The notes under the pieces are model-generated. The model ran no database searches. It was given only the letters and a program-made list of their open reading frames with translations, and was not told where the DNA came from. Of a DNA stretch of 37,038 nt, positions 23,029-30,973 are shown in pieces. The DNA is from a virus: IMG/VR virus record IMGVR_UViG_3300017726_000022, positions 1 to 37,038 of that record; one strand, given 5' to 3'. Both the position numbers and the translations under genes were made by a program. The first letter of the stretch is position 1; each line of letters starts with the position of its first letter.

Positions 23029-23057
23029 ATTGTATCACAATTTAATAACACTGTCAA
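23029..23057 (-). promoter_or_regulatory. Strong sigma70-type promoter upstream of the zinc-finger gene
   Basis: The minus strand reads TTGACA (23057-23052), 17 nt, TACAAT (23034-23029). The stretch ATTGTGATACAATATACT matches the moxR promoter candidate exactly; here the dyad arms are shorter (ATTGT and ACAAT). It drives the small-gene cassette 22919 to about 21040. Confidence 0.7.
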
Positions 23058-23488
23058 GTATGGTACATTCCTTTGTTACATTGTTATAAAAACAGGGTCT
23101 AATGTTATGTGGGACGTAACAATAGGTTTTTTTCTGAAGTGCCCAGAAACAGCGGGGTGTAGAGGTGTAGTTGTATGTATTGTTATATTGTTATGAGATT
23201 TAGAGAAATATATACACTTTTAGCGTTTATTTTAATCAGCCGATTCACTGCAATAAAGAGGGAAAAGAAGAGAAGAAATATACGTATGTCCTTTTTCTTG
23301 CATAACATTACACAAAAGGCTCTTTCTGTAGCTAGATCAACAGCTTAGCGCGTAACATTAAACATAACATTAGGATTAAAACGTAACAATACAATGTTAC
23401 GTCTAGTACAGCAGCTAGAGCAACTATCATCTGTACCTACTATCATAGGTACTATCACTACTGTCATAACAAAAGCTTTTCTCTAAGC

Positions 23489-23514
23489 GAAAAAAAGCCC
23501 ACCGAAGTGGGCTT
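23489..23514 (-). terminator. Intrinsic terminator with TTCG loop
   Basis: On the minus strand AAGCCCAC, TTCG, GTGGGCTT followed by TTTTT: a textbook tetraloop stem and U tract. It ends the single-gene unit 24040-23540 and follows a palindrome copy directly. Confidence 0.92.
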
Positions 23515-23520
23515 AGATTC

Positions 23521-23540
23521 AACATTGAATATTCAATGTT
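23521..23540. repeat. 20-bp perfect palindrome, copy 7 (between stop and terminator)
   Basis: AACATTGAATATTCAATGTT. Shares one base with the TAA stop of the 166-residue gene and is 6 bp before the terminator stem, the same arrangement as copy 1. Confidence 0.95.
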
Positions 23541-24040
23541 TAGATTTCGTTCATGTCGAGGCCAGCAAGCTTGCAAGCATCCTTCAGCAGATCAATCTCC
23601 GCCTGCGTTGCCTGAGATTCTGGCTCGCTAGCTTTGTTATACGCGAGGCGCAGGTAGTTTAGATACAATTCGCGTTCGGATTTCTTGGCTTTTTCTTTTG
23701 CCTTTTCATCTTCTACGCGATGCGTTGAAAGGCGCTTCAAGTAATTCCAGCGGTTATTGAATGCTATGTCATCGGCGCCCGGTACTGCTGCGATATACGC
23801 GGCTTTGCATTCATCGCGTTCGGCGCGTATAGCTTTTGCTTCATCTGGGGAAAGCTGGCTATTCGCTTTCTGGTCAAACTTACCATCGGCTCGCATTGTC
23901 CAATTGAAAGCGAACGCGTGATCCATTGCGGCGGCATATTCAGCGGCGGACTTCGCGCCCCCAGCTTCACCTTCGATGAATGATCCGCGTGCGACTGATA
24001 ACGCGATGGGCTTGGCTTTTGTATTTACTGTTTTTGGCAT
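23540..24040 (-). CDS. Uncharacterised protein in its own transcription unit
   Basis: A 166-residue protein starting at ATG 24040 with AGGAG 8 nt upstream; a TTG inside the upstream palindrome is rejected as start. The N-terminus is Lys/Ala-rich; the middle includes FAFNWTMRADGKFDQKANSQLSPDEAKAIRAERD, and residues 120-166 are charged helix (EKAKEKAKKSERELYLNYL). No family recognised. It has its own promoter candidate, a palindrome on each side and its own terminator. Promoter strength and isolation suggest early, independently controlled expression. Confidence 0.68.
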   Translation of the reverse strand: MPKTVNTKAKPIALSVARGSFIEGEAGGAKSAAEYAAAMDHAFAFNWTMRADGKFDQKANSQLSPDEAKAIRAERDECKAAYIAAVPGADDIAFNNRWNYLKRLSTHRVEDEKAKEKAKKSERELYLNYLRLAYNKASEPESQATQAEIDLLKDACKLAGLDMNEI

Positions 24041-24057
24041 GGTTCTAGCTCCTGTTG

Positions 24058-24077
24058 AACATTGAATATTCAATGTT
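24058..24077. repeat. 20-bp perfect palindrome, copy 8
   Basis: AACATTGAATATTCAATGTT, 17 nt upstream of ATG 24040 and about 40 bp downstream of the promoter -10 candidate. Confidence 0.95.
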
Positions 24078-24115
24078 GGTTTATGGTGTCGGGCGTCTCC
24101 CTCAACCTTGTGTAT

Positions 24116-24143
24116 ATAATAGCAAATTGTATTACATAGTCAA
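24116..24143 (-). promoter_or_regulatory. Promoter candidate for the 166-residue gene
   Basis: The minus strand reads TTGACT (24143-24138), 16 nt, TATTAT (24121-24116). It faces away from the packaging genes and is the outermost minus-strand promoter in the accessory region. Confidence 0.55.
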
Positions 24144-24157
24144 GCTGGGTCCAGTGA

Positions 24158-24179
24158 CCCCACCCCTCCCCCACCCCCC
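24158..24179 (-). other. G-quadruplex-type tract
   Basis: On the minus strand the order is six G, T, five G, A, four G, T, four G, i.e. four long G tracts with single-base loops, the pattern expected of very stable parallel quadruplexes. It lies between the outward minus-strand promoter and the terminase side. Confidence 0.75.
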
Positions 24180-24242
24180 GCGCACAGCATTTGGTACCAT
24201 AGCTTGTATATACATAATAATATGCACAACAGACCCCACACT

Positions 24243-24272
24243 TTGACAAACCTAAAACAACAACTCTAATAA
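24243..24272 (+). promoter_or_regulatory. Possible late promoter ahead of the terminase genes
   Basis: A perfect TTGACA (24243-24248) is followed after 18 nt by TAATAA (24267-24272) or after 16 nt by TCTAAT. It is the best plus-strand candidate in the 390-bp gap before the small terminase gene, but the -10 is weak and the transcript leader would be about 190 nt. Confidence 0.4.
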
Positions 24273-24319
24273 AATCAATAACTTACAACACATTAAATAT
24301 AGGGTGGTCGCAAGACGTA

Positions 24320-24387
24320 CCCCACCCCCTTTTTCCTGTATACGCGCACCTCGCACCCCACCCCCCTCAATATAGGAAACACCCCCC
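24320..24387 (-). other. Second series of G tracts (minus strand)
   Basis: Runs of C on the plus strand at 24320-24323, 24325-24329, 24356-24359, 24361-24366 and 24382-24387 give five G tracts of four to six on the minus strand. Longer loops make folding less certain than at 24158-24179. Nothing else gene-like is seen between 24273 and 24467. Confidence 0.5.
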
Positions 24388-24467
24388 TTTGGAGTCCCAT
24401 ACCTCCTGTTGTTATTACGTAACTATATGTTAGACTTCGCAAAACCCGGTATTTCGGATACCTGCGA

Positions 24468-25094
24468 ATGGCTGTTGTACAAGTGGAACCTACCAAGGAC
24501 CACCCGATCCCCTATGACTTGTCAGAGGAGAAACCCGCGACCCTAATCGATGAGATAGCAGTGGCGGGCAATACAGCAGAATTGCAGGTAGAAATGGGCG
24601 CACCTTTGGAAGTTTCCGAGGGAGATGCTGCCCGAGAAAAAGAATTGTTAGAGGCAGTTGCCACAGCGCAAAAGCCCGCCAACCTTACAAATCAGACCAC
24701 GGCGTTTGCTGCGGCTGCATTTCTACGTACATATGGTGCCCAGCTTGCTATGGATGCAGCACAGGCTCGGTCTGCCATTACGCACAAGCTTATGGAGATT
24801 GCCGACTGCGGCGACCCAAGGTACGAGCTGAAAGCACTTGAACTGCTCGGGAAGCACAGCGACATAGGTATATTCACCGAACGCAGTGAGATAACTATAA
24901 ACTACAAGAGTCCAGAAGAACTGGAGAAGGCGATCAAGGATAGGGTGAAGAACCTACTTAACGCTACTGTAGTAGACATAACGCCAGCAGGGGGAGCCTC
25001 CGAAGAAGAACTGGACGATATGTTAGGTGTAGTCGATCTGGATGCTGAAGATGATGACGAAGAATTAGATGACGAACGTGACATCTCCATTTGA
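24468..25094 (+). CDS. Terminase small subunit
   Basis: A 208-residue protein with a central helical DNA-binding region (AQARSAITHKLMEIADCGDPRYELKALELLGKHSDIGIFTERSEI, about 100-144), a layout typical of small terminases that recognise phage DNA for packaging. Both ends are acidic, the C-terminus ending in a run of Asp/Glu. The large subunit starts 26 bp before its end. No clear Shine-Dalgarno precedes ATG 24468; a short hairpin (24448-24462) sits there instead. The assignment rests on context and pattern. Confidence 0.75.
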   Translation: MAVVQVEPTKDHPIPYDLSEEKPATLIDEIAVAGNTAELQVEMGAPLEVSEGDAAREKELLEAVATAQKPANLTNQTTAFAAAAFLRTYGAQLAMDAAQARSAITHKLMEIADCGDPRYELKALELLGKHSDIGIFTERSEITINYKSPEELEKAIKDRVKNLLNATVVDITPAGGASEEELDDMLGVVDLDAEDDDEELDDERDISI

Positions 25095-26604
25095 CGACAT
25101 ATCTCTTCAGGATATACCGAAGGTACTGCCCTTGTTGTCGCAACCGGAGCAGGAAAGGGTACTGGCAGAACTTGAGCAGTTAGCGAAGCTCAAAAAGCAG
25201 AAGAAGGCGCAGACTAGGTTTTTAGATTTTACTAGGCAGATGTGGCCTACGTTTATTAGCGGGAAGCACCATGCGAGGATGGCTGAAGCATTTGAACGAG
25301 TGGCTCGGGGCGAGTGTAAGCGTCTTATTGTCAATATGCCTCCTCGTCACACTAAGTCTGAGTTTGCTAGTTATCTTCTGCCTGCTTGGTTTTTGGGTCA
25401 ATTTCCCCACAAGAAGGTCATTCAAACGTCGCACACCGCAGAACTTGCGGTTGGCTTCGGTAGAAAGGTAAGAAACTTAGTCGATCAGGATGCGTATCAC
25501 GAGATATTCCCTGATTTACACCTGTCCTCGGACAGTAAAGCGGCAGGTAGATGGAACACAAGCAAGGGTGGAGACTACTTTGCGATAGGTGTCGGCGGTG
25601 CGGTTACTGGTAAAGGTGCGGATTTGCTCATTATTGACGACCCGCACTCGGAACAAGAGGCAGCATTAGCCGAAACTAACCCGGATATATACGACAAGAC
25701 CTACGAGTGGTACACATCCGGGCCAAGGCAGCATCTCCAACCGGGCGGAGCCATCGTTGTGGTGATGACACGGTGGTCATTGCGTGATTTGACGGCCCGT
25801 GTACTCAAAGCCAGTGCCCAAAGGGGTGGTGATGAGTGGGAAGTGATTGAATTTCCGGCATTAATGCCGAGCGGGAACCCTCTGTGGCCTGAGTTTTGGT
25901 CAAAAAAGGAGCTTGCGGCCCTAAAAGAGGAACTTCCTAACGCAAAATGGATGGCTCAGTACCAACAAGAGCCAACATCCGAGACATCTGCCATCGTGAA
26001 GCGCGAATGGTGGAGAACTTGGGAAGAAGAACAGCCGCCACCGTGTGATTTCTTACTAATGGCGTGGGATACGGCGTTTGAGAAGACAAATCGGGCTGAC
26101 TATTCGGCCTGTACGACGTGGGGTGTGTTCTACGCGCCCGATGAGAACGGAGTTGAGCAAGCAAATATTATTCTGCTCAATGCGTTCAGGGACAGGATGG
26201 AGTTTCCTACGCTGAAACGCGTAGCAGTAGAGCAATACGAGGAATGGGAGCCGGACTCGCTCATTGTAGAGAAGAAAGCTTCCGGGGCACCGCTGATATA
26301 CGAGATGCGGGCGATGGGTATACCAGTGCAGGAGTTCACTCCTACCAAGGGTAACGACAAGATTACGAGACTGAACGCAGTTTCTGATTTGTTTGCCTCG
26401 GGTATGGTGTGGGCACCGGATAAGAGCTGGGCGGAAGAGGTTATTGATGAGGTCGCAGCATTCCCGGCAGGGGAGCATGACGACTACGTGGACTCCGTGT
26501 CATTGGCGTTGATGCGGTATAGAAAAGGCGGATTCGTAAGGTTGCCCTCAGATGAAGAAGACGAGGTGCAATACTTCAAGCAACGTAGAGGCGGGTACTA
26601 CTAA
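25069..26604 (+). CDS. Terminase large subunit
   Basis: A 511-residue DNA-packaging motor. The ATPase has a Walker A-like PPRHTKSE (91-98) and Walker B LLIIDDPH (186-193). The nuclease domain has AWDTAFEKTNRADYS (about 332-346), an EKKASG segment and GEHDDYVDS (about 469-477), supplying the RNase H-like acidic residues. Such proteins cut concatemers and drive DNA into the procapsid through the portal, encoded next. ATG 25069 is used; a GTG three codons on is an alternative. Confidence 0.95.
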   Translation: MTNVTSPFDDISLQDIPKVLPLLSQPEQERVLAELEQLAKLKKQKKAQTRFLDFTRQMWPTFISGKHHARMAEAFERVARGECKRLIVNMPPRHTKSEFASYLLPAWFLGQFPHKKVIQTSHTAELAVGFGRKVRNLVDQDAYHEIFPDLHLSSDSKAAGRWNTSKGGDYFAIGVGGAVTGKGADLLIIDDPHSEQEAALAETNPDIYDKTYEWYTSGPRQHLQPGGAIVVVMTRWSLRDLTARVLKASAQRGGDEWEVIEFPALMPSGNPLWPEFWSKKELAALKEELPNAKWMAQYQQEPTSETSAIVKREWWRTWEEEQPPPCDFLLMAWDTAFEKTNRADYSACTTWGVFYAPDENGVEQANIILLNAFRDRMEFPTLKRVAVEQYEEWEPDSLIVEKKASGAPLIYEMRAMGIPVQEFTPTKGNDKITRLNAVSDLFASGMVWAPDKSWAEEVIDEVAAFPAGEHDDYVDSVSLALMRYRKGGFVRLPSDEEDEVQYFKQRRGGYY

Positions 26605-29027
26605 TGGCTATTGAGAAAGGTTTATATCAAACCCCAGAAGGTCTGGCGGTTGAAGAAGAAGCACAAATGGAAATCGAGATTGTTAACCCTGACATGGTGA
26701 CAATGGACGATGGTAGCGTTGAGATTACTCTAGTACCTGAAACAGGTATGGAAGAAACGGCTGGTGCGCCGTTTGACGCTAACCTTGCAGAGTATTTAGA
26801 AGACGGACAGTTGACAGAGATCGCCTCAGAGCTTATAGATTATGTCGAGACCGACACATCTAGCCGTAAAGAGTGGGCAGATACCTTTGTTAAAGGGCTA
26901 GATGTGCTCGGTTTCAAATATGAAGAGCGTGTCGAGCCTTGGGAAGATGCTTGTGGTGTCTATTCCAATGTCCTAGCCGAAGCCGCTATCCGCTTCCAAG
27001 CTGAAGCGATGAGCGAAACTTTCCCCGCCGCTGGCCCTGTCAAGACCAAGGTACTTGGAGAAATAACCGAGGAGAAGGAAGACGCCGCCCTCCGAGTCAA
27101 GACGGACATGAACTACGAACTTACCGATGTCATGGTCGAATACCGTCCTGAACACGAAAGGTTACTCTACTCCCTTGGTCTTGCAGGGTCTGCGTTTAAG
27201 AAAGTCTACTTTGATCCCAACCTTGGCAGACAGGTTGCTATGTATATCCCTGCCGAGGACATGATTGTCCCTTACGGCGCGTCAAACATAGAGACAGCAG
27301 AGCGTGTTACTCACGTAATGCGTAAAACCAAGAACGATCTCGTTAAATTGCAGGTTGCTGGCTTCTATAGAGAAGTTGAACTAGGCGATCCTACCTCCTA
27401 TCACACCGATATAGAGGAGAAAAAAGCACAGGAAGGGGGGTACACCCTCAACGACGATGACCGTTACACGCTCTTAGAAGTCCATGCAGACCTCATATTA
27501 GACGATGTTGACCAAGAAGAAGGCCCGCTTCAGGTAGCAAAACCCTACATTGTTACGATAGAGCAGGGCACCAGCACTGTTTTAGCTATCCGCCGTAACT
27601 GGAACCCTGATGATCCGTTGATGCTCAAGCGTCAACATTTTGTCCACTACTCTTATGTACCGGGTTTTGGCTTCTACGGGCTTGGTTTAATTCACATTAT
27701 TGGTGGTTATGCTAGGGCTGGCACTTCTCTTATACGTCAACTAGTTGACGCAGGTACTTTGTCGAACCTACCCGGTGGCTTGAAGTCCCGTGGGCTGCGG
27801 GTTAAGGGCGATGACACACCCATTGGTCCCGGCGAGTTCCGCGATGTAGACGTGCCTTCTGGCAGTATAAAAGACAATTTAATGACGCTCCCTTACAAGG
27901 AGCCTAGTCAGACACTTCTTGCATTATTGAAGCAGATCACTGAAGAAGGCCGACGTTTAGGGGCGATCAGTGATATGAACATTTCTGACATGAGCGCCAA
28001 CGCGCCTGTCGGAACAACCCTTGCTCTGTTGGAGCGCACTCTCAAGCCGATGGCTGCGGTCCAAGCCCGTGTCCACTACTCGATGAAACAGGAGTTCAAA
28101 CTTCTGCGAGGCATCATCGCTGAGTATGCGCCTGACGAATACATGTACATGCCTGACCGTGGAGAACCCCGTGCCCGCCGCATGGACTACGACATGGTGG
28201 AAGTAATTCCTGTCAGTGATCCCAACAACAGTACGATGGCACAACGGGTTGTGCAGTATCAGACTGTGTTGCAGATGGCACAGGCTACCCCACAGATATA
28301 CGACCTGCCCCAGCTACACCGGCAAATGATCGAAGTTCTGGGTATTAAGAACGCAGATAAGCTTGTACCTACTAAAGATGATATTAAACCGTCTGACCCA
28401 GTTAGTGAAAACATGGCTGTGTTGGTAGGAAAGCCTGTCAAAGCGTTCATTTACCAAGACCACGACGCGCACATTGCTACACACCAAGCGTTCTTACAAG
28501 ACCCGCAGATTGCGGCGTTTATCGGGCAGAACCCAGCAGCGCAACAGCAGGTAGCAGCACTGCAAGCGCACATTGCCGAACACGTAGCATTTAGTTATAG
28601 ACAGCAGATGGAAGCAAAAGTTGGAGTCCCATTACCTGCACCAGATGCAGAACTTCCAGAAGAGACTGAGGTGGAGTTGGCAAGCTTACTAGCGCAGGCC
28701 GGGCAACAGCTTACACAACAGAAGCAACAAGCTGCCGCACAACAAGCTGCACAGCAGAAGGCTCAAGACCCGATTATCCAGATGCAACAGCAAGAATTGC
28801 AGCTTAAAGCTGCTGAACAACAGCGCAAAGCACAGAAAGATCAGGCAGATGCAGCACTTGACGCTGCAAAACTCCAGCTTGATAAGCAGAAAGCAGACAA
28901 CACCGCCACTATTGAGGCTGCACGTGTTGCTTCTCAGACAGATCAAGCTAATGCAAGACAAGACTTGGACGAGGCCAAAGCCATACTAGACCTCGCCAAA
29001 GCACGACAAACGCCTCCTAGGAGGTAA
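26604..29027 (+). CDS. Portal protein (P22-like/podovirus type)
   Basis: An 807-residue portal. Its region from about residue 60 to 560 follows the large podovirus portal layout (e.g. a SSRKEWADTFVKGLDVLGFKYE segment near 80-105). Residues after about 690 are Gln/Ala-rich coiled coil (QQAAAQQAAQQKAQ), resembling a portal barrel. It forms the dodecameric channel for packaging and the tail attachment site. It starts at a TAATG overlap with the terminase stop. Length is within the range of P22-type portals (about 700-800). Confidence 0.9.
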   Translation: MAIEKGLYQTPEGLAVEEEAQMEIEIVNPDMVTMDDGSVEITLVPETGMEETAGAPFDANLAEYLEDGQLTEIASELIDYVETDTSSRKEWADTFVKGLDVLGFKYEERVEPWEDACGVYSNVLAEAAIRFQAEAMSETFPAAGPVKTKVLGEITEEKEDAALRVKTDMNYELTDVMVEYRPEHERLLYSLGLAGSAFKKVYFDPNLGRQVAMYIPAEDMIVPYGASNIETAERVTHVMRKTKNDLVKLQVAGFYREVELGDPTSYHTDIEEKKAQEGGYTLNDDDRYTLLEVHADLILDDVDQEEGPLQVAKPYIVTIEQGTSTVLAIRRNWNPDDPLMLKRQHFVHYSYVPGFGFYGLGLIHIIGGYARAGTSLIRQLVDAGTLSNLPGGLKSRGLRVKGDDTPIGPGEFRDVDVPSGSIKDNLMTLPYKEPSQTLLALLKQITEEGRRLGAISDMNISDMSANAPVGTTLALLERTLKPMAAVQARVHYSMKQEFKLLRGIIAEYAPDEYMYMPDRGEPRARRMDYDMVEVIPVSDPNNSTMAQRVVQYQTVLQMAQATPQIYDLPQLHRQMIEVLGIKNADKLVPTKDDIKPSDPVSENMAVLVGKPVKAFIYQDHDAHIATHQAFLQDPQIAAFIGQNPAAQQQVAALQAHIAEHVAFSYRQQMEAKVGVPLPAPDAELPEETEVELASLLAQAGQQLTQQKQQAAAQQAAQQKAQDPIIQMQQQELQLKAAEQQRKAQKDQADAALDAAKLQLDKQKADNTATIEAARVASQTDQANARQDLDEAKAILDLAKARQTPPRR

Positions 29028-29058
29028 AAACAACCACAATCACAGGAGTTAGAACCCT

Positions 29059-29262
29059 ATGAGAAATACAACGCGTGACCCTAAAAATGTAAACAATGGG
29101 CAAGAATACTCGATTAGAGATGTACATATTGCAGCATTAAGAGCTATGTACTGCCTTTGCCATGATGCCGCAGTAGAGGAGCCTAACGAAGCTATGAAGT
29201 CCTCTCAAGCAGCGCTAAACATAGCAAACGCGCTTGCTACCTTAGACAATTTAGGGAGATAA
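29059..29262 (+). CDS. Small hypothetical protein
   Basis: A 67-residue protein with Ala-rich helices (AALNIANALATLDNLGR) and an AGGAG site upstream. It lies between portal and co-chaperonin genes, where small head-assembly factors are common. Family unknown. Confidence 0.55.
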   Translation: MRNTTRDPKNVNNGQEYSIRDVHIAALRAMYCLCHDAAVEEPNEAMKSSQAALNIANALATLDNLGR

Positions 29263-29267
29263 ATTTA

Positions 29268-29465
29268 ATGGCAAAAACCGTCTTTGACGTACTTGATGAC
29301 AAACTTGCTGAGTTACAGCAAAGCCAAGAAGAATTTCTTACTAGCGGGGGCGCAAAAGATTTCCCCTCCTATAGGGAATCGTGTGGGGCAATCCGAGGTC
29401 TAGCCGCCGCACGCAGAGAAGTACAAGACCTTTCGCGCAATCATTTGGAAGACGAAGATGACTGA
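29268..29465 (+). CDS. Small hypothetical protein
   Basis: A 65-residue charged helical protein (FDVLDDKLAELQQSQEEF; AAARREVQDLSRN). No motif recognised. GGGAG lies upstream. Its end overlaps the GroES-like gene by 8 bp. Confidence 0.55.
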   Translation: MAKTVFDVLDDKLAELQQSQEEFLTSGGAKDFPSYRESCGAIRGLAAARREVQDLSRNHLEDEDD

Positions 29466-29874
29466 AGTAGCAAAGCTTACCCCGCTGGAAGAAAAGCGGC
29501 GCAAACAGATAGAAGAGAAAGAGCAGGCAGAAGTGGTGTTGGACGCACACGTCCCTAAACCTGTGGGATACCGCGTGCTTATTGCCCTCCCTACGATAGA
29601 AGACACGTTTGAAGGTGGTATCGCTAAGGCCAGCTCAACCATTAGGGAAGAGACTATCCTGACTATGGTGGGGGTGGTGGTCGATATGGGTGACCAAGCC
29701 TATAACGACAAAGAACGGTTTCCCTCTGGCCCGTGGTGTAAAGAGGGAGACTTTGTAATGTTCCGTGCTAATACAGGCACGCGCTTTAAGGTAGGCAACG
29801 AAGAGTACCGTTTGATGAACGATGACTCTATCGAGGCTGTTATTGACGACCCGAGTAGACTGACTCGCGCATAA
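29458..29874 (+). CDS. GroES-like co-chaperonin
   Basis: A 138-residue Cpn10-fold protein. KPVGYRVLIALPTIEDTFEGGIAKAS (about 34-59) contains the first strands and the mobile loop, and GDFVMFRANTGTRFKVGNEEYRLMNDDSIEAVI (about 97-129) the barrel end. It has a 30-residue N-terminal extension compared with bacterial GroES. Phage GroES-like proteins (as T4 gp31) replace host GroES for capsid folding; the scaffold and capsid genes are just downstream. No GroEL gene is present. Confidence 0.85.
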   Translation: MTEVAKLTPLEEKRRKQIEEKEQAEVVLDAHVPKPVGYRVLIALPTIEDTFEGGIAKASSTIREETILTMVGVVVDMGDQAYNDKERFPSGPWCKEGDFVMFRANTGTRFKVGNEEYRLMNDDSIEAVIDDPSRLTRA

Positions 29875-29884
29875 GGACTAGACC

Positions 29885-30973
29885 ATGCCAATACAACAAG
29901 TTGAGTTTGAGTTCCCTGATCCTGACAAGGAGGAGAACTTACAAGAAGTGGAAGTACCCCAAGAAGAGCCTGAAGCCGCAGAAATAGAGGTTGAAGGAGT
30001 CGAAGGGCGCGAAACTATTGAAAAACCTGCCGCCAAAGAAAAAGTAATACAGGCAGGAGAAGTAGAGATTGAGGTGGTGGACGACGTACCCCCGGAAGAT
30101 CGTGGGCGTAAACCCTCAGAACCTCCTGAAGAAGTCACTAATGAAGAGCTTGAGAACTATTCGGAAAAAGTTAAGAACCGGATCAAGCACTTTAGTAAGG
30201 GCTACCACGACGAGCGTAGAGCTAAAGAAGCCGCAGAGCGCGAGCGTGAAGCCCTTGAGCAGTATGCTAGAAAATTAGTTGATGAAAATCAACAACTTAA
30301 AAGCAAAACAGACCAAAGCCATAATGCGTTAATAGAGTCTGCTAAGAAACAAGTTGCGTCTGAATTAGCTGTAGCAACACAAGCTTATAGAAAGGCTTAT
30401 GAGGCGGGAGAAACTGATGCGATTGTTGAAGCACAGCAAGCTTTAAACATAGCGCAAATTCGTGTCGATAAAGTAAATAATTTAAAACCCAAAGCTGTTA
30501 CTGATACTAACGTAGATACAGCTTTACAACCCGAACAAAATACTGTTCAATCACAACAACTTGCGCCCGAACCGCAACCACAGCAAGATAAAAAAGCATC
30601 TGCTTGGGCAGATGAAAATACTTGGTTTGGTGATGGGCCGGAAGGTAACCCCGAAATGACTTCGTTTGCTTTTGGGGTGCATACGAAATTAGTTAATGAG
30701 GGTGTAGACCCTCGATCTGATGAATACTACGAGAAGATAGATTCTCGTATGCGACAAGTATTCCCCGATCAATTCGACGATGGAATCGAAGACGAACCAG
30801 AGGTAACACCCAAGCAAAAACCTAGTAATGTGGTGGCTCCCGCAACGCGGAGCACAGCGCCTAAGAAAATTAGGCTTACGCCGTCACAGATAGCTATTGC
30901 GAAAAAACTTGGGGTTCCGTTGGAAACTTACGCCAAACAGGCTGCTGAACTAGCGAGGAAACAAAATGTCTAA
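29885..30973 (+). CDS. Scaffolding/capsid assembly protein
   Basis: A 362-residue acidic protein like the T7 gp9-type scaffolds of podoviruses. A Glu/Pro-rich N-terminus is followed by a long charged helix at about 85-150 (ERRAKEAAEREREALEQYARKLVDENQQL). The C-terminus LTPSQIAIAKKLGVPLETYAKQ is typical of marine podovirus scaffolds. It guides shell assembly and is lost before packaging. AAGGA lies upstream of the ATG. Confidence 0.78.
   Translation: MPIQQVEFEFPDPDKEENLQEVEVPQEEPEAAEIEVEGVEGRETIEKPAAKEKVIQAGEVEIEVVDDVPPEDRGRKPSEPPEEVTNEELENYSEKVKNRIKHFSKGYHDERRAKEAAEREREALEQYARKLVDENQQLKSKTDQSHNALIESAKKQVASELAVATQAYRKAYEAGETDAIVEAQQALNIAQIRVDKVNNLKPKAVTDTNVDTALQPEQNTVQSQQLAPEPQPQQDKKASAWADENTWFGDGPEGNPEMTSFAFGVHTKLVNEGVDPRSDEYYEKIDSRMRQVFPDQFDDGIEDEPEVTPKQKPSNVVAPATRSTAPKKIRLTPSQIAIAKKLGVPLETYAKQAAELARKQNV

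Larger units (their letters stand above)
22932..23399. repeat. Cluster of TAACATT-type short repeats (possible origin or operator array)
   Basis: TAACATT/AATGTTA or the one-base variant TAACAAT/ATTGTTA occurs at 22935, 22989, 23080, 23101, 23117, 23179, 23187, 23303, 23353, 23365, 23384 and 23393. Three of the last four lie within 40 bp. Between the promoter candidate (23029-23057) and the terminator (23489-23514) I find no convincing gene; the stretch is AT-rich. The core AACATT is also the outer arm of the 20-bp palindrome. It could be a replication origin with iterons or an array of regulator sites. Confidence 0.6.

Noticed and set aside
23235-23303. Short minus-strand frame of 23 codons in the repeat array
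   Set aside because: No ribosome-binding site and no recognisable product; the stretch is better seen as non-coding.
24448-24462. tRNA- or attenuator-like structure before the small terminase
   Set aside because: Only a 5-bp stem with a 5-nt loop; no cloverleaf and no U tract.
28689-28961. Cys/Leu-rich minus-strand frame
   Set aside because: It is the reverse of the Gln/Ala-rich portal C-terminus; composition is explained by that.
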